Shown piece by piece: positions 7,268-15,062 of a stretch of 23,209 nucleotides of DNA. Below the pieces are notes generated by a model. It was not told where the DNA came from, did not search any database, and saw nothing but the letters and a program-made list of their open reading frames with translations. Position 1 is the stretch's first letter. Every line of letters starts with the position of its first letter. The translations under genes were made by a program, and so were the position numbers. The DNA lies in NCBI GenBank assembly GCA_019423635.1, contig JAHZBA010000038.1, positions 1 to 23,209 on the forward strand, read 5' to 3'. The stretch is from Clostridiales bacterium (lineage in GTDB: Bacteria > Bacillota > Clostridia > Oscillospirales > Oscillospiraceae).

Positions 7268-7312
7268 GATCTCTTCCTCTCTTTTCCAAAAATTTAAAAT
7301 CTTTACAGTCAT

Positions 7313-7341
7313 ATCATAGCGGATATTTGTGAACAAATCAA
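7313..7341 (-). promoter_or_regulatory. Promoter of the membrane protein gene
   Basis: On the minus strand TTGATT (7336-7341) and TATGAT (7313-7318) separated by 17 bases. The transcript would start about 40 bases before the ATG at 7267. Confidence 0.75.
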
Positions 7342-7769
7342 GACGGTCTGCAAATCAGGATGTTCCCCTGCCCATATTTCAGGCGGAGGGCGCGGCGGGG
7401 CCGCCGCTCTGCGGCCCGCCGGGCTGACGATAGTGTTTCCCATCTCCCCGCAAAGAAACCGGCGCGGCACTCACGAAATCCGGCGCCGCCCGCCGGCAGA
7501 TTCCCCATTCGCAAAAATCCGTGTCTGTGGTAAACTGATAGCAATCATCAGAAATAACGGCAGCAGTTCAGCGGATACAGGCGGCACATGGCTGCGTCTT
7601 CCTCCTGGACGGGCGTCAGCCCGCCTGGATCGTCATCCTTGCTCTGCACCACCTCTATCCACTTCCTTTGCTGTCGTTATTTCTGAAGACTGCTATAAAA
7701 GGAGAACCTCTCCCCCTCCTTTTCCGACTTGACAGGTAAAGGGCCCTTTCACCGAGAGGAGTGATTTAA
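7342..7769. other. Non-coding spacer between divergent units
   Basis: About 430 bases without a supported gene. It holds a GC-rich palindromic patch near 7390-7430, a GGACGGGC/GCCCGCCT-type stem near 7605-7625, and, just ahead of the sigma factor gene, a 12-base perfect palindrome AAAGGGCCCTTT (7738-7749). A TTGACA at 7729-7734 has no matching -10 before the gene; TATAAA at about 7694 has only a poorly spaced -35 (TTGCTG). The true sigma-gene promoter is therefore not identified. Confidence 0.5.
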
Positions 7770-8330
7770 ATGAATGACGCGGGGATTGTGGAGCTGTACT
7801 GGCGCCGCAGCACCCAGGCCATCACGGAGACCCAGCAAAAATACGGCGGTTACTGCTATACCATCGCCCTGGGGCTTTTGAACAGCGCCCAGGACGCCGA
7901 GGAGTGTGTCAACGACACCTGGCTTGGCGCCTGGAACGCCATGCCCCAAAACCGTCCCGACCGTCTGGCCCCCTTCCTGGGAAAAATCGTCCGGTCTCTG
8001 GCCTTTGACCGTTTCCGGGCCGGTCAGGCGAAAAAGCGGGGCGGCGGAGAGCTGCCCCTGGTGCTGGAGGAGCTGGGGGACTGCGTGCCTGCCGCGCCCA
8101 GCGCCGCCCAGGCCGTGGAGGACGCGGAGCTGGAGCAGTCCGTGAACGCCTTTCTGCACACCCTGCCGCCCCGGGACTGCGACATCTTCCTGCGGCGCTA
8201 CTGGTACGCAGAGCCCCTCAGAGACATCGCCCGGCGGTACGGGCTGAAGCTGAACACCGTGAAAACCAGTCTCTTCCGCAGTCGGGGGAAGCTCAGGCAC
8301 TTTTTGGAACAGGAGGGCATTATCCTATGA
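7770..8330 (+). CDS. RNA polymerase sigma factor, ECF/sigma-70 family
   Basis: A 186-residue sigma factor. Region 2 spans roughly residues 20-90, with a helix containing NSAQDAEECVNDTWLGAW, the DAEE-VND-F/W pattern of ECF factors. Region 4 spans about 130-182, with LPPRDCDIFLRRYWY and a helix-turn-helix RDIARRYGLKLNTVKTSLFR. A variable acidic linker joins them. It would redirect RNA polymerase to a small regulon in response to an envelope or other signal. The start has GAGAGGAG nine bases upstream. The stop overlaps the next start (ATGA), coupling it to the membrane protein, which is the usual arrangement for a sigma/anti-sigma pair. Confidence 0.88.
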   Translation: MNDAGIVELYWRRSTQAITETQQKYGGYCYTIALGLLNSAQDAEECVNDTWLGAWNAMPQNRPDRLAPFLGKIVRSLAFDRFRAGQAKKRGGGELPLVLEELGDCVPAAPSAAQAVEDAELEQSVNAFLHTLPPRDCDIFLRRYWYAEPLRDIARRYGLKLNTVKTSLFRSRGKLRHFLEQEGIIL

Positions 8331-9358
8331 GACAAGAACGGCTTTTTCTGGCCCTTGGCGCCGCGGACCCGGCGCTGCTGGAACGCAGCGACCGCCGCTC
8401 CAGAGCCCCGGCCGTCAGGTGGGGGCTTGCGGCCGCGGCGTGTCTGGCCATTCTCTGCGCCGCCGCGGTGTCCCTCCGGCGGCCGGCCGCCCCGGTGCCG
8501 CCGGGCGATACTCCCACCATCCCCGACCAGCCCCCCGCTGTGGAGACGCTGCACCTCACCGGCGGCGATGTGGGCAGACTGCATCTGGAGGCCATTCACT
8601 ACGGCGCCGCGGAGACCCCCGGCGAATTTCTCCTGTATGTCAACGAGGAGCTCTACGCCGGCGCCTGGACGGACGGGGCCTATGTGGTCCGCCCTCTCAC
8701 ACCTCCCCCGGCGGAGATGCCGGAGTGCAGCCTGACGGTCTCCCACCATCGGGAGGTCTCCCTGGAAGCAGCCGCCGAGGAGGCCCGCAAGGCCCTGGAG
8801 GAGGAATTCTCCATGGTGCTGGACGGGGAGGCGGAGACGGAGCGCATCACCTTCGACGCCTACGACGGCACGGAGTACGGCGCCGAGTGGGACGCCGCCA
8901 ACGCCCGCATCACCGTGGTGGACGACCGGGAGGGCGGCGTCTACACGCTCACCGCCCGCTTCTTCACGGAGGCCGCGGAGGGTCTGGGCCGGGATTTCGC
9001 CGACATGGCCTCCACTTTCCAGCCCGTCCCCGCCGGCGTCGCCGTCCCGGACTGGATGACGTCCCTGCAGGAGGCGGTGGACACGTTGCTGCCGGCGGTG
9101 TTCTCCTGCCGCTGGACCCCGGAGGCAAAGGCTCTGCTGACAGAGGACGCCTGGACCGCCGTCTATGAGACAGACGTGTCTGACATGGTGAGCGTCTCCG
9201 CCGTGGACATCTCCCCCGACGACGACGCGCACCCCACCTCCGCCGTGGTATCGGTCCGGCACCGGCTCAGCGCCGAGGAGCCCTACGACTATGTTACCAT
9301 GGGGATGTCCTACAGCGGCGGCCGGTGGCAGGCGACGTATATCGGGCTGGAGCGGTGA
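8327..9358 (+). CDS. Single-pass membrane protein, probable anti-sigma factor
   Basis: A 343-residue protein with a short basic cytosolic N-terminus (about 30 residues), one hydrophobic helix at about 31-50, a Pro-rich stretch (51-70) and a large acidic outer domain. No zinc-binding HxxxCxxC motif is present, so it is not a classical ZAS anti-sigma factor. The role is inferred mainly from position: its ATG overlaps the stop of the sigma factor gene and no other gene follows in the operon. An alternative is a membrane sensor or secreted-domain protein controlled by the sigma factor. A strong terminator follows 14 bases after the stop. Confidence 0.65.
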   Translation: MRQERLFLALGAADPALLERSDRRSRAPAVRWGLAAAACLAILCAAAVSLRRPAAPVPPGDTPTIPDQPPAVETLHLTGGDVGRLHLEAIHYGAAETPGEFLLYVNEELYAGAWTDGAYVVRPLTPPPAEMPECSLTVSHHREVSLEAAAEEARKALEEEFSMVLDGEAETERITFDAYDGTEYGAEWDAANARITVVDDREGGVYTLTARFFTEAAEGLGRDFADMASTFQPVPAGVAVPDWMTSLQEAVDTLLPAVFSCRWTPEAKALLTEDAWTAVYETDVSDMVSVSAVDISPDDDAHPTSAVVSVRHRLSAEEPYDYVTMGMSYSGGRWQATYIGLER

Positions 9359-9372
9359 GGCCCGGAAACAGA

Positions 9373-9405
9373 GGGAAACAGCGGGGCTCTGCCCCGCTGT
9401 TTCCC
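9373..9405 (+). terminator. Terminator of the sigma/anti-sigma operon
   Basis: A perfect 15-bp stem (GGGAAACAGCGGGGC with GCCCCGCTGTTTCCC), three-base loop and TTT immediately after. On the minus strand the stem is followed by TCTGTTTCC, so it mainly serves the rightward operon. Confidence 0.8.
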
Positions 9406-9512
9406 TTTGCCTCAAGTTACCGTTTTTCGGCCGCCACGACCGCTTCTTTCCCTGCCGGGGCCCTGTCTCCGCAAAGCTCCAGGGCGGCGGGCTCCCGGAC
9501 CCGGCTTTTGCG

Positions 9513-9707
9513 CTATTCCTCCCAGAACAGCTCGTCCAGGGTCTTCCCCAAGGCCCGGCAGATCGCCGTACACAGCTTGATGGTCGGGTTGTAGTCTCCC
9601 TTCTCAATGGCGTTGATGGTCTGCCGGGATACCCCCACCATATCCGCCAGCTCCTGCTGGCTGAGATCCAGCGCCGCCCGGGCCGCCTTCATCCGGAGGT
9701 TCTTCAT
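9513..9707 (-). CDS. XRE-family (YozG-like) transcriptional regulator
   Basis: A 64-residue single-domain helix-turn-helix protein. The recognition region is LSQQELADMVGVSRQTINAIEKG with the typical NPTIKLCTAICRALG continuation and a DELFW end, which marks the small Cro/C1-type repressors common in Firmicutes. Such proteins usually control their own operon and are paired with a small membrane protein. Here the start codon overlaps the stop of the membrane protein gene (ATGA), with GGAGGAGG upstream, so the pair is translationally coupled. The likely operator is the inverted repeat at 10266-10305 around the promoter. Confidence 0.9.
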   Translation of the reverse strand: MKNLRMKAARAALDLSQQELADMVGVSRQTINAIEKGDYNPTIKLCTAICRALGKTLDELFWEE

Positions 9708-10222
9708 TCCGCCTCCTCCCGCGTCCCCAGCAGGAAATTCACAAGGTACACCACCAGGACCACCAGCATCATGACGCCGCACACCAGATTCACCACCCGG
9801 AAGCTCAGCACGCCGTCCTCCAGCAGTCCGCCCCGGAGCGCCTGCACGGCGCCCAGCCCCAGGTTGAACAGCGACAGACACAAAAACAGCGTTATGATCC
9901 GCCGGGGCCGCTCCTTCAGGCTCAGGTAGGCGTCTTTCAAAATACAGGTGACAGCGAACACAATCATGCTCACCGCAATGCAAAGGCTCCCGCCCGCCAT
10001 GGCGTCGCACCACCGGCCCAGGGCCAGCTCCGAGGCCCCATAGAGAAATACGCACACTATCAGCGTGAAAAAGCCGTATTGAAAGGCCACGCCCCGGGCC
10101 CGCTCCTGCCGCTCGTCAAAGGTGCAGTCCAGCACCTTCTTCCGAAACAACAGCACCACAACCACCAGCCCAAACGCCAATCCGGTGACCAGGCCCACCG
10201 CAATTCCCATCTGCTCCGCCAT
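9704..10222 (-). CDS. Small integral membrane protein paired with XRE regulator
   Basis: 172 residues with about five hydrophobic helices (approximately 5-25, 47-66, 77-97, 106-125 and 137-160), and a charged loop containing LDCTFDERQERARG after helix 1, a feature shared by several DUF families of small Firmicutes membrane proteins encoded next to YozG-like regulators. No enzyme motif is visible and the function is unknown. The ATG at 10220-10222 lies nine bases after GGAGG; a TTG six bases upstream is in frame but too close to the ribosome site. First gene of a two-gene operon with the regulator. Confidence 0.75.
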   Translation of the reverse strand: MAEQMGIAVGLVTGLAFGLVVVVLLFRKKVLDCTFDERQERARGVAFQYGFFTLIVCVFLYGASELALGRWCDAMAGGSLCIAVSMIVFAVTCILKDAYLSLKERPRRIITLFLCLSLFNLGLGAVQALRGGLLEDGVLSFRVVNLVCGVMMLVVLVVYLVNFLLGTREEAE

Positions 10223-10253
10223 TATCAAGTACCTCCTCTATGAATGTGAGGCC

Positions 10254-10282
10254 AGTATAGCACTCATCCGACAATATGTCAA
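10254..10282 (-). promoter_or_regulatory. Consensus promoter of the membrane protein/XRE operon
   Basis: On the minus strand TTGACA (10277-10282), 17 bases, TATACT (10254-10259). This is the closest match to the sigma-A consensus in the window. The -35 lies between the two arms of an inverted repeat. Confidence 0.88.
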
Positions 10283-10305
10283 GTATATATTACTTATTAT
10301 CGGAT
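10266..10305. promoter_or_regulatory. Inverted repeat around the XRE operon -35, candidate operator
   Basis: ATCCGACAATA (10266-10276) and TATTATCGGAT (10295-10305) are inverted copies matching at 10 of 11 positions. Between them lies a second dyad, AAGTA-TATAT-TACTT (10281-10295). The left arm fills the promoter spacer and the -35 lies inside the repeat, as expected for autorepression by the adjacent XRE protein. Binding is inferred. Confidence 0.6.
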
Positions 10306-10343
10306 ATTCCATTCATTGAGGGGTTCGCTCTCCAGGAGACTGT

Positions 10344-11657
10344 CTACGGCCTCCCCGGCGCTTTTTGCAGATCGTCCGCAGCGGGGTGATCCAGCAGCCT
10401 CCCATCCTCTCCGAACCGTGAGCCGTGGCAGGGGCAGTCCCAGGAGTGCTCCCGGGCATTGTACTTCAGGGCGCAGCCCATGTGGGGGCACCGGGGCACG
10501 GTGGGGGTCAGCAGGCCCGCCGCCGATTCCAGGGCGTTCACCGCCAGCTGAGGACGCAGGATGCTGCGGGCGGGGTTGAACAGGGCCCCATAGGGACTCT
10601 CCCGGCCCTGGAGCTGCTCTTTCAGGACCATGGCCGCCGCCATGGCGGAGGTCATGCCCCACTTGTTGAAGCCTGTGGTCACATACAACCCCGGCGCCGA
10701 GGGGGAATAGGGACCCGCATAGGGCATGCCGTCCAGGGTCATGCAGTCCTGGGCCGCCCAGCGGCCGGCCTCCTCCGCCTGGGGCCACATCTCCCCGGCA
10801 AAGTCGGTCAGCTCCGCCCAGCCCCCGCCCCGCTTGCCGGTGCGGTGCCCACCGCCCCCCAACAGCAGCAGCTCCCCCCAGCGGCGGAAGGACAGCCCCG
10901 TGCCGCTTTCGTCCACGTACATTCCCTGAAAGTCCGGCGTGTTCCGCAGGGCCAGCACGTAGGACCGGTGCTGGTACAGCTTCAAAAAGTAGCCTCCGTG
11001 CTTGTTCAGCAGGGGAAAATGGGTGGCAAGGACGATCTTCTCCGCCCGGACGGTGCCATGGTTCGTGACGGCGGCGCCGGGGCGCAGCTCCAGTACCTTG
11101 GTGTGCTCACAGATCCGCAGGTCCCCGGCGATGGCGGCCAGAAACTTCAGCGGGTGGAACTGGGCCTGCCGGGGAAAGCGCACCGCCCCGGCGGTGGGGA
11201 GCGGCAGAGGCAGGGCGGTCACCAGCTCCGCCGGGAAGCCGATCCGCTCCAGGGCCCGGACCTCCCGCTCCAGGGCCTCCCGGTGGTCCAGGGCATAGAC
11301 AAAGCTGTCCTGCTCCCGGAAGCCGCAGTCGATCTCCCGGCAGAGGCGGCGGTACCGGTCCAGGGCCGCCTCGTTGGCCGCCAGATACTGCCGGGCGGCC
11401 TCCAGGCCCAGGGTGCGCAGAAGCCGGTCGTAGAGCAGGCCATGCTGGCTGGTGATTTTGGCGGTGGTATTCCCCGTGATGCCGTCGCAGAGTCTTCCGG
11501 CCTCCACCAGCAGACAGTCCGCCCCGGCCTGGCTCAGCTCATACGCGCACAGCAGCCCCGCGATGCCGCCGCCCACAATCAAAATCTCCGTGCTCCGGTC
11601 CCCCTCCAGAGGGGCAAAACGGGGCATTTCCGCAGTCTTTTTCCAAAGGGAGTCCAC
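10344..11657 (-). CDS. FAD-dependent oxidoreductase (DAO fold) with C-terminal Rieske [2Fe-2S] domain
   Basis: 437 residues from a GTG start. The N-terminal part holds the FAD-binding dinucleotide fold (ILIVGGGIAGLLCAYEL) and follows the glycine/D-amino acid oxidase layout; a GFNKWGMTSAMAAA segment near residue 345 completes the FAD site. The last 50 residues are a Rieske domain: Cys390 and His392 in CPHMGC, Cys408 and His411 in CPCHGSRF, which bind a [2Fe-2S] cluster. Cytosolic oxidoreductases of this architecture occur in Firmicutes and other bacteria; the substrate is unknown. The GTG at 11655-11657 sits eight bases after AAGGAGG; a longer frame to 11765 has no ribosome site and runs into the divergent promoter region. 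The gene is divergent to the MATE pump; no clear promoter was found for it. Confidence 0.85.
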   Translation of the reverse strand: MDSLWKKTAEMPRFAPLEGDRSTEILIVGGGIAGLLCAYELSQAGADCLLVEAGRLCDGITGNTTAKITSQHGLLYDRLLRTLGLEAARQYLAANEAALDRYRRLCREIDCGFREQDSFVYALDHREALEREVRALERIGFPAELVTALPLPLPTAGAVRFPRQAQFHPLKFLAAIAGDLRICEHTKVLELRPGAAVTNHGTVRAEKIVLATHFPLLNKHGGYFLKLYQHRSYVLALRNTPDFQGMYVDESGTGLSFRRWGELLLLGGGGHRTGKRGGGWAELTDFAGEMWPQAEEAGRWAAQDCMTLDGMPYAGPYSPSAPGLYVTTGFNKWGMTSAMAAAMVLKEQLQGRESPYGALFNPARSILRPQLAVNALESAAGLLTPTVPRCPHMGCALKYNAREHSWDCPCHGSRFGEDGRLLDHPAADDLQKAPGRP

Positions 11658-11761
11658 AGTGCCCACCTCCTTGATGGAGGCAGTATGCGCAGTCCGCCGG
11701 ATTTTAGCCCCGGCGGCGCCTCCACTTTGCACAAGTTCTTCCCCGGGGACGGGCTGTAAAA

Positions 11762-11829
11762 TCATCCAAAATCACGCTTGCGGTTTTGGATGAAACGACT
11801 ATAATAAACGAAAGCTTTTGGAAGCTTTC
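11762..11829 (+). promoter_or_regulatory. MATE promoter with two dyads (candidate operators)
   Basis: A promoter TTGCGG (11778-11783), 16 bases, perfect TATAAT (11800-11805) drives the MATE gene. A perfect 10-base inverted repeat TCATCCAAAA (11762-11771) / TTTTGGATGA (11784-11793) brackets the -35, and a second perfect repeat GAAAGCTT (11810-11817) / AAGCTTTC (11822-11829) covers the predicted transcription start. Both are well placed for repressor binding; no regulator gene is adjacent. The first dyad also sits upstream of the divergent oxidoreductase. Confidence 0.7.
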
Positions 11830-11860
11830 CGTCCACTTTGAACACAGCGAGGAGTACACC

Positions 11861-13240
11861 ATGACAAAGGATCTGACCTGCGGCCGTCCCATGAGACTTC
11901 TTCTCAGCTTCGGCATTCCGGTTTTTTTCGGCAATCTCTTTCAGCAGCTCTACAACGTTGTAGATACCGCCATTGTGGGCAAGACCCTGGGCGGAGACGC
12001 CCTGGCGGCGGTGGGCTCCACCGGTTCCATCAACTTTTTGGTGGTGGGCTTCTGCATGGGCATCTGCGGCGGCTTCACCATTCCCGTGGCCCAGCAGTTC
12101 GGCGCCGGGGACTACCGGGAGCTGCGGCGGTACGTGGCCGGCGGCACGTGGCTGTGTCTGATCTTCGGCGGACTTCTGACCCTGGCCACCGTGCTGCTCT
12201 GCGGCCCTGTCCTCACGCTGATGCACACCCCCGCGGACATCTACCGGCGGGCCGTCTGCTACATCCTCACCATCTTCACCGGGCTTCCGGCTTATTTCCT
12301 CTATAACTTCACCGCCGGGGTTCTCCGGGCCCTGGGGGACAGCCGGACGCCGGTGCTCTGGCTCAGCGGGGCGGCGGTGGTCAACATGGTGCTGGACGCC
12401 GTGTTCATCCTGGTTTTCCATCTGGATGTATTCGGCGCGGCTCTGGCCACGGTGCTGGCCCAGCTTCTGGCCGGAACAGGGTGCCTGGTCCGGGTGCTGC
12501 GGGGCTATCCCCTGCTCCGCACGGAGCGATCGGACTGGCGCTGGGAGCGCCGCCGGATGGGCCGCCTGTGCCTGATGGGCCTGCCCATGGGGCTCCAGTA
12601 CTCCATCACCGCCATCGGCAGCGTCACCATTCAGGCGGCGGTGAACAGCCTTGGCACCGCGGCGGTCACCGCGGTCACTGCCGCCAGCAAGGTCTCCATG
12701 TTCCTCTGCTGTCCCTTCGACGCCATGGGCAGCACCATGGCCACCTACGGCGGCCAGAATGTGGGCGCCGGCAAGTGGGAGCGCCTGCACCAGGGCCTGC
12801 GATCCTGCATGTTCCTGGGTGCCGTCTATTCCGCCGTGGCCCTGGCTTTGATTCTGCTTTTCTCCAACCCCATGAACATGCTGTTCCTGGATGCCGAGAG
12901 CGCGCATCTTCTGCCCATGGCCCGGCAGTACCTGATGACCCTGGGGGCCTTCTACTTCCCTCTCTCCCTGGTGAACATCTTCCGCTTCCTGATCCAGGGT
13001 ATGGGCTTCTCCCCCCTGGCCACCCTGGCGGGGGTGCTGGAGCTCACCGGCCGGGTGGGGGTCGCGCTGCTGGTGCCGGTGTTCGGCTTCCCCGCCGCGT
13101 GCTTCGCCTCTCCGGCGGCCTGGATTCTGGCGGATCTGTTTCTGGTGCCCGCCTACCTCTACTGCTACCGCCATCTCACCGGGCCCCGCAGCGCCTCCGA
13201 AAGCCAGCCCGCCCGGCTCCTGCACTCCTCCGGCGTCTGA
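11861..13240 (+). CDS. MATE family efflux transporter
   Basis: 459 residues with 12 hydrophobic helices in two homologous halves. Family-typical segments include GIPVFFGNLFQQLYNVVDTAIVGKTLG at the start, helix 2 with GSTGSINFL, and the second-half counterpart GLPMGLQYSITAIGSVTIQAAVNSLG. MATE pumps expel cationic drugs or metabolites using Na+ or H+ gradients across the cytoplasmic membrane. The start at 11861 has CGAGGAG eight bases upstream; the longer open frame begins within the promoter and is rejected. Single-gene unit with a dyad-rich promoter, closed by a hairpin shared with the convergent ATPase gene. Confidence 0.92.
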   Translation: MTKDLTCGRPMRLLLSFGIPVFFGNLFQQLYNVVDTAIVGKTLGGDALAAVGSTGSINFLVVGFCMGICGGFTIPVAQQFGAGDYRELRRYVAGGTWLCLIFGGLLTLATVLLCGPVLTLMHTPADIYRRAVCYILTIFTGLPAYFLYNFTAGVLRALGDSRTPVLWLSGAAVVNMVLDAVFILVFHLDVFGAALATVLAQLLAGTGCLVRVLRGYPLLRTERSDWRWERRRMGRLCLMGLPMGLQYSITAIGSVTIQAAVNSLGTAAVTAVTAASKVSMFLCCPFDAMGSTMATYGGQNVGAGKWERLHQGLRSCMFLGAVYSAVALALILLFSNPMNMLFLDAESAHLLPMARQYLMTLGAFYFPLSLVNIFRFLIQGMGFSPLATLAGVLELTGRVGVALLVPVFGFPAACFASPAAWILADLFLVPAYLYCYRHLTGPRSASESQPARLLHSSGV

Positions 13241-13276
13241 GGCACCGCCGGCACACCCTGTCGTTTTTCAAGAAAA

Positions 13277-13309
13277 GGAGGGACGCCAAATCGGCGTCCC
13301 TCCCGTTTT
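13277..13309. terminator. Bidirectional terminator between MATE and ABC ATPase genes
   Basis: A perfect 11-bp stem (GGAGGGACGCC with GGCGTCCCTCC), five-base loop. The plus strand continues CGTTTTC and the minus strand TTTTCTTG, so both convergent genes can end here. Confidence 0.85.
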
Positions 13310-13321
13310 CGGTTGATCTGC

Positions 13322-14509
<1,188 letters not shown>

Positions 14510-14775
14510 GGCATTTCGACTTTGGTGAAAGGGCCTCCGCCGGATCACCTCGCCCCGCGAGCGCATGTCTCCGGGACTTTACGGCAGGTCTCCACACTGC
14601 CGCACCGCAAGCCGCAGCGGTGCTTTTTCCTCCTTTTGTCGAGTCCGGCGGACGATCGGAAAGACGCGCTCTCCGAAAATGGAGTCGTCCGGCAGCCCGC
14701 AATTTTGTGCACCCGCAGGTGCTTTCTATATGGAAGGCGGCGCTGCCGCCGGTCCACCGCGGGGGGAATTCTCTG
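14510..14775 (-). promoter_or_regulatory. Long structured 5' leader of the ABC ATPase gene
   Basis: About 265 bases separate the predicted transcription start from the ATG. The leader contains several stems: CGGCAG...CTGCCG (around 14582-14602), GCACCGC/GCGGTGC (around 14602-14624), and GGACGA/TCGTCC enclosing CTCC/GGAG (around 14649-14694). It also has an AAAGGAGG near 14630-14637 with no start codon behind it. I do not recognise a known riboswitch. Confidence 0.5.
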
Positions 14776-14780
14776 TATCC

Positions 14781-14808
14781 ATTATACAAAAGCCTCCGGA
14801 TAAGTCAA
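14781..14808 (-). promoter_or_regulatory. Promoter of the ABC ATPase gene
   Basis: On the minus strand TTGACT (14803-14808), 16 bases, perfect TATAAT (14781-14786). Confidence 0.82.
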
Positions 14809-14894
14809 GGAAGATTAAACTTTCTTCTCATAAAATCGTTTACCTGAAATTTATGCACTTTGCCAAATTCAAGGCCCCTCCGCCAAAAAACGTC

Positions 14895-14923
14895 TGGACG
14901 GACGGGGCGGGATGTGATATAGT
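14895..14923 (+). promoter_or_regulatory. Promoter of the ParB-BMP / phosphoesterase operon
   Basis: Extended -10 TGATATAGT (hexamer TATAGT, 14918-14923) with a weak -35 TGGACG (14895-14900) at 17 bases. The start would be near 14930, leaving a leader of about 130 bases. Confidence 0.6.
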
Positions 14924-14999
14924 GAGCGAACCCGAAAGCGGCCCGTGCCGCCTTCCGGGGACGGGCATTCCGCCCCGCCCTTTGACAAAGACCGACTGT

Positions 15000-15047
15000 C
15001 CGCTCCCCTGCGGAGCGGTGACCGGGGAGCGGTGCTCCCTGCTTTTT
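15000..15047 (+). promoter_or_regulatory. Candidate transcription attenuator in the ParB-BMP leader
   Basis: CCGCTCC (15000-15006) can pair with GGAGCGG at 15012-15018 or, as CCGCTCCCC, with GGGGAGCGG at 15024-15032. The second copy also pairs with GCTCCC (15034-15039) to make a small hairpin followed by five T (15043-15047). The two folds exclude each other, which is the layout of a terminator/antiterminator. The terminator stem is only 6-7 bp with a three-base loop, so this is tentative. Confidence 0.45.
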
Positions 15048-15062
15048 GGAGGAGGAATTCAC

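Noticed and set aside
4667..7297. Plus-strand open frame of 876 codons
   Set aside because: Antisense of the membrane protein and the 233-residue gene; His/Gly/Val-rich composition typical of reverse-strand frames in GC-rich coding DNA.
7729..7753. TTGACA plus AAAGGGCCCTTT palindrome as sigma-gene promoter
   Set aside because: No -10 hexamer fits before the start codon, so I list the palindrome but not a promoter.
2476..10330. Shared 14-mer TGAGGGGTTCGCTC near 2478 and 10317
   Set aside because: One repeat of this length is expected by chance in 23 kb; surrounding sequence is unrelated.
14565..15062. Upstream extension of the ParB-BMP open frame
   Set aside because: It crosses a promoter-bearing intergenic region and has no ribosome site; the TTG at 15063 has a strong one.
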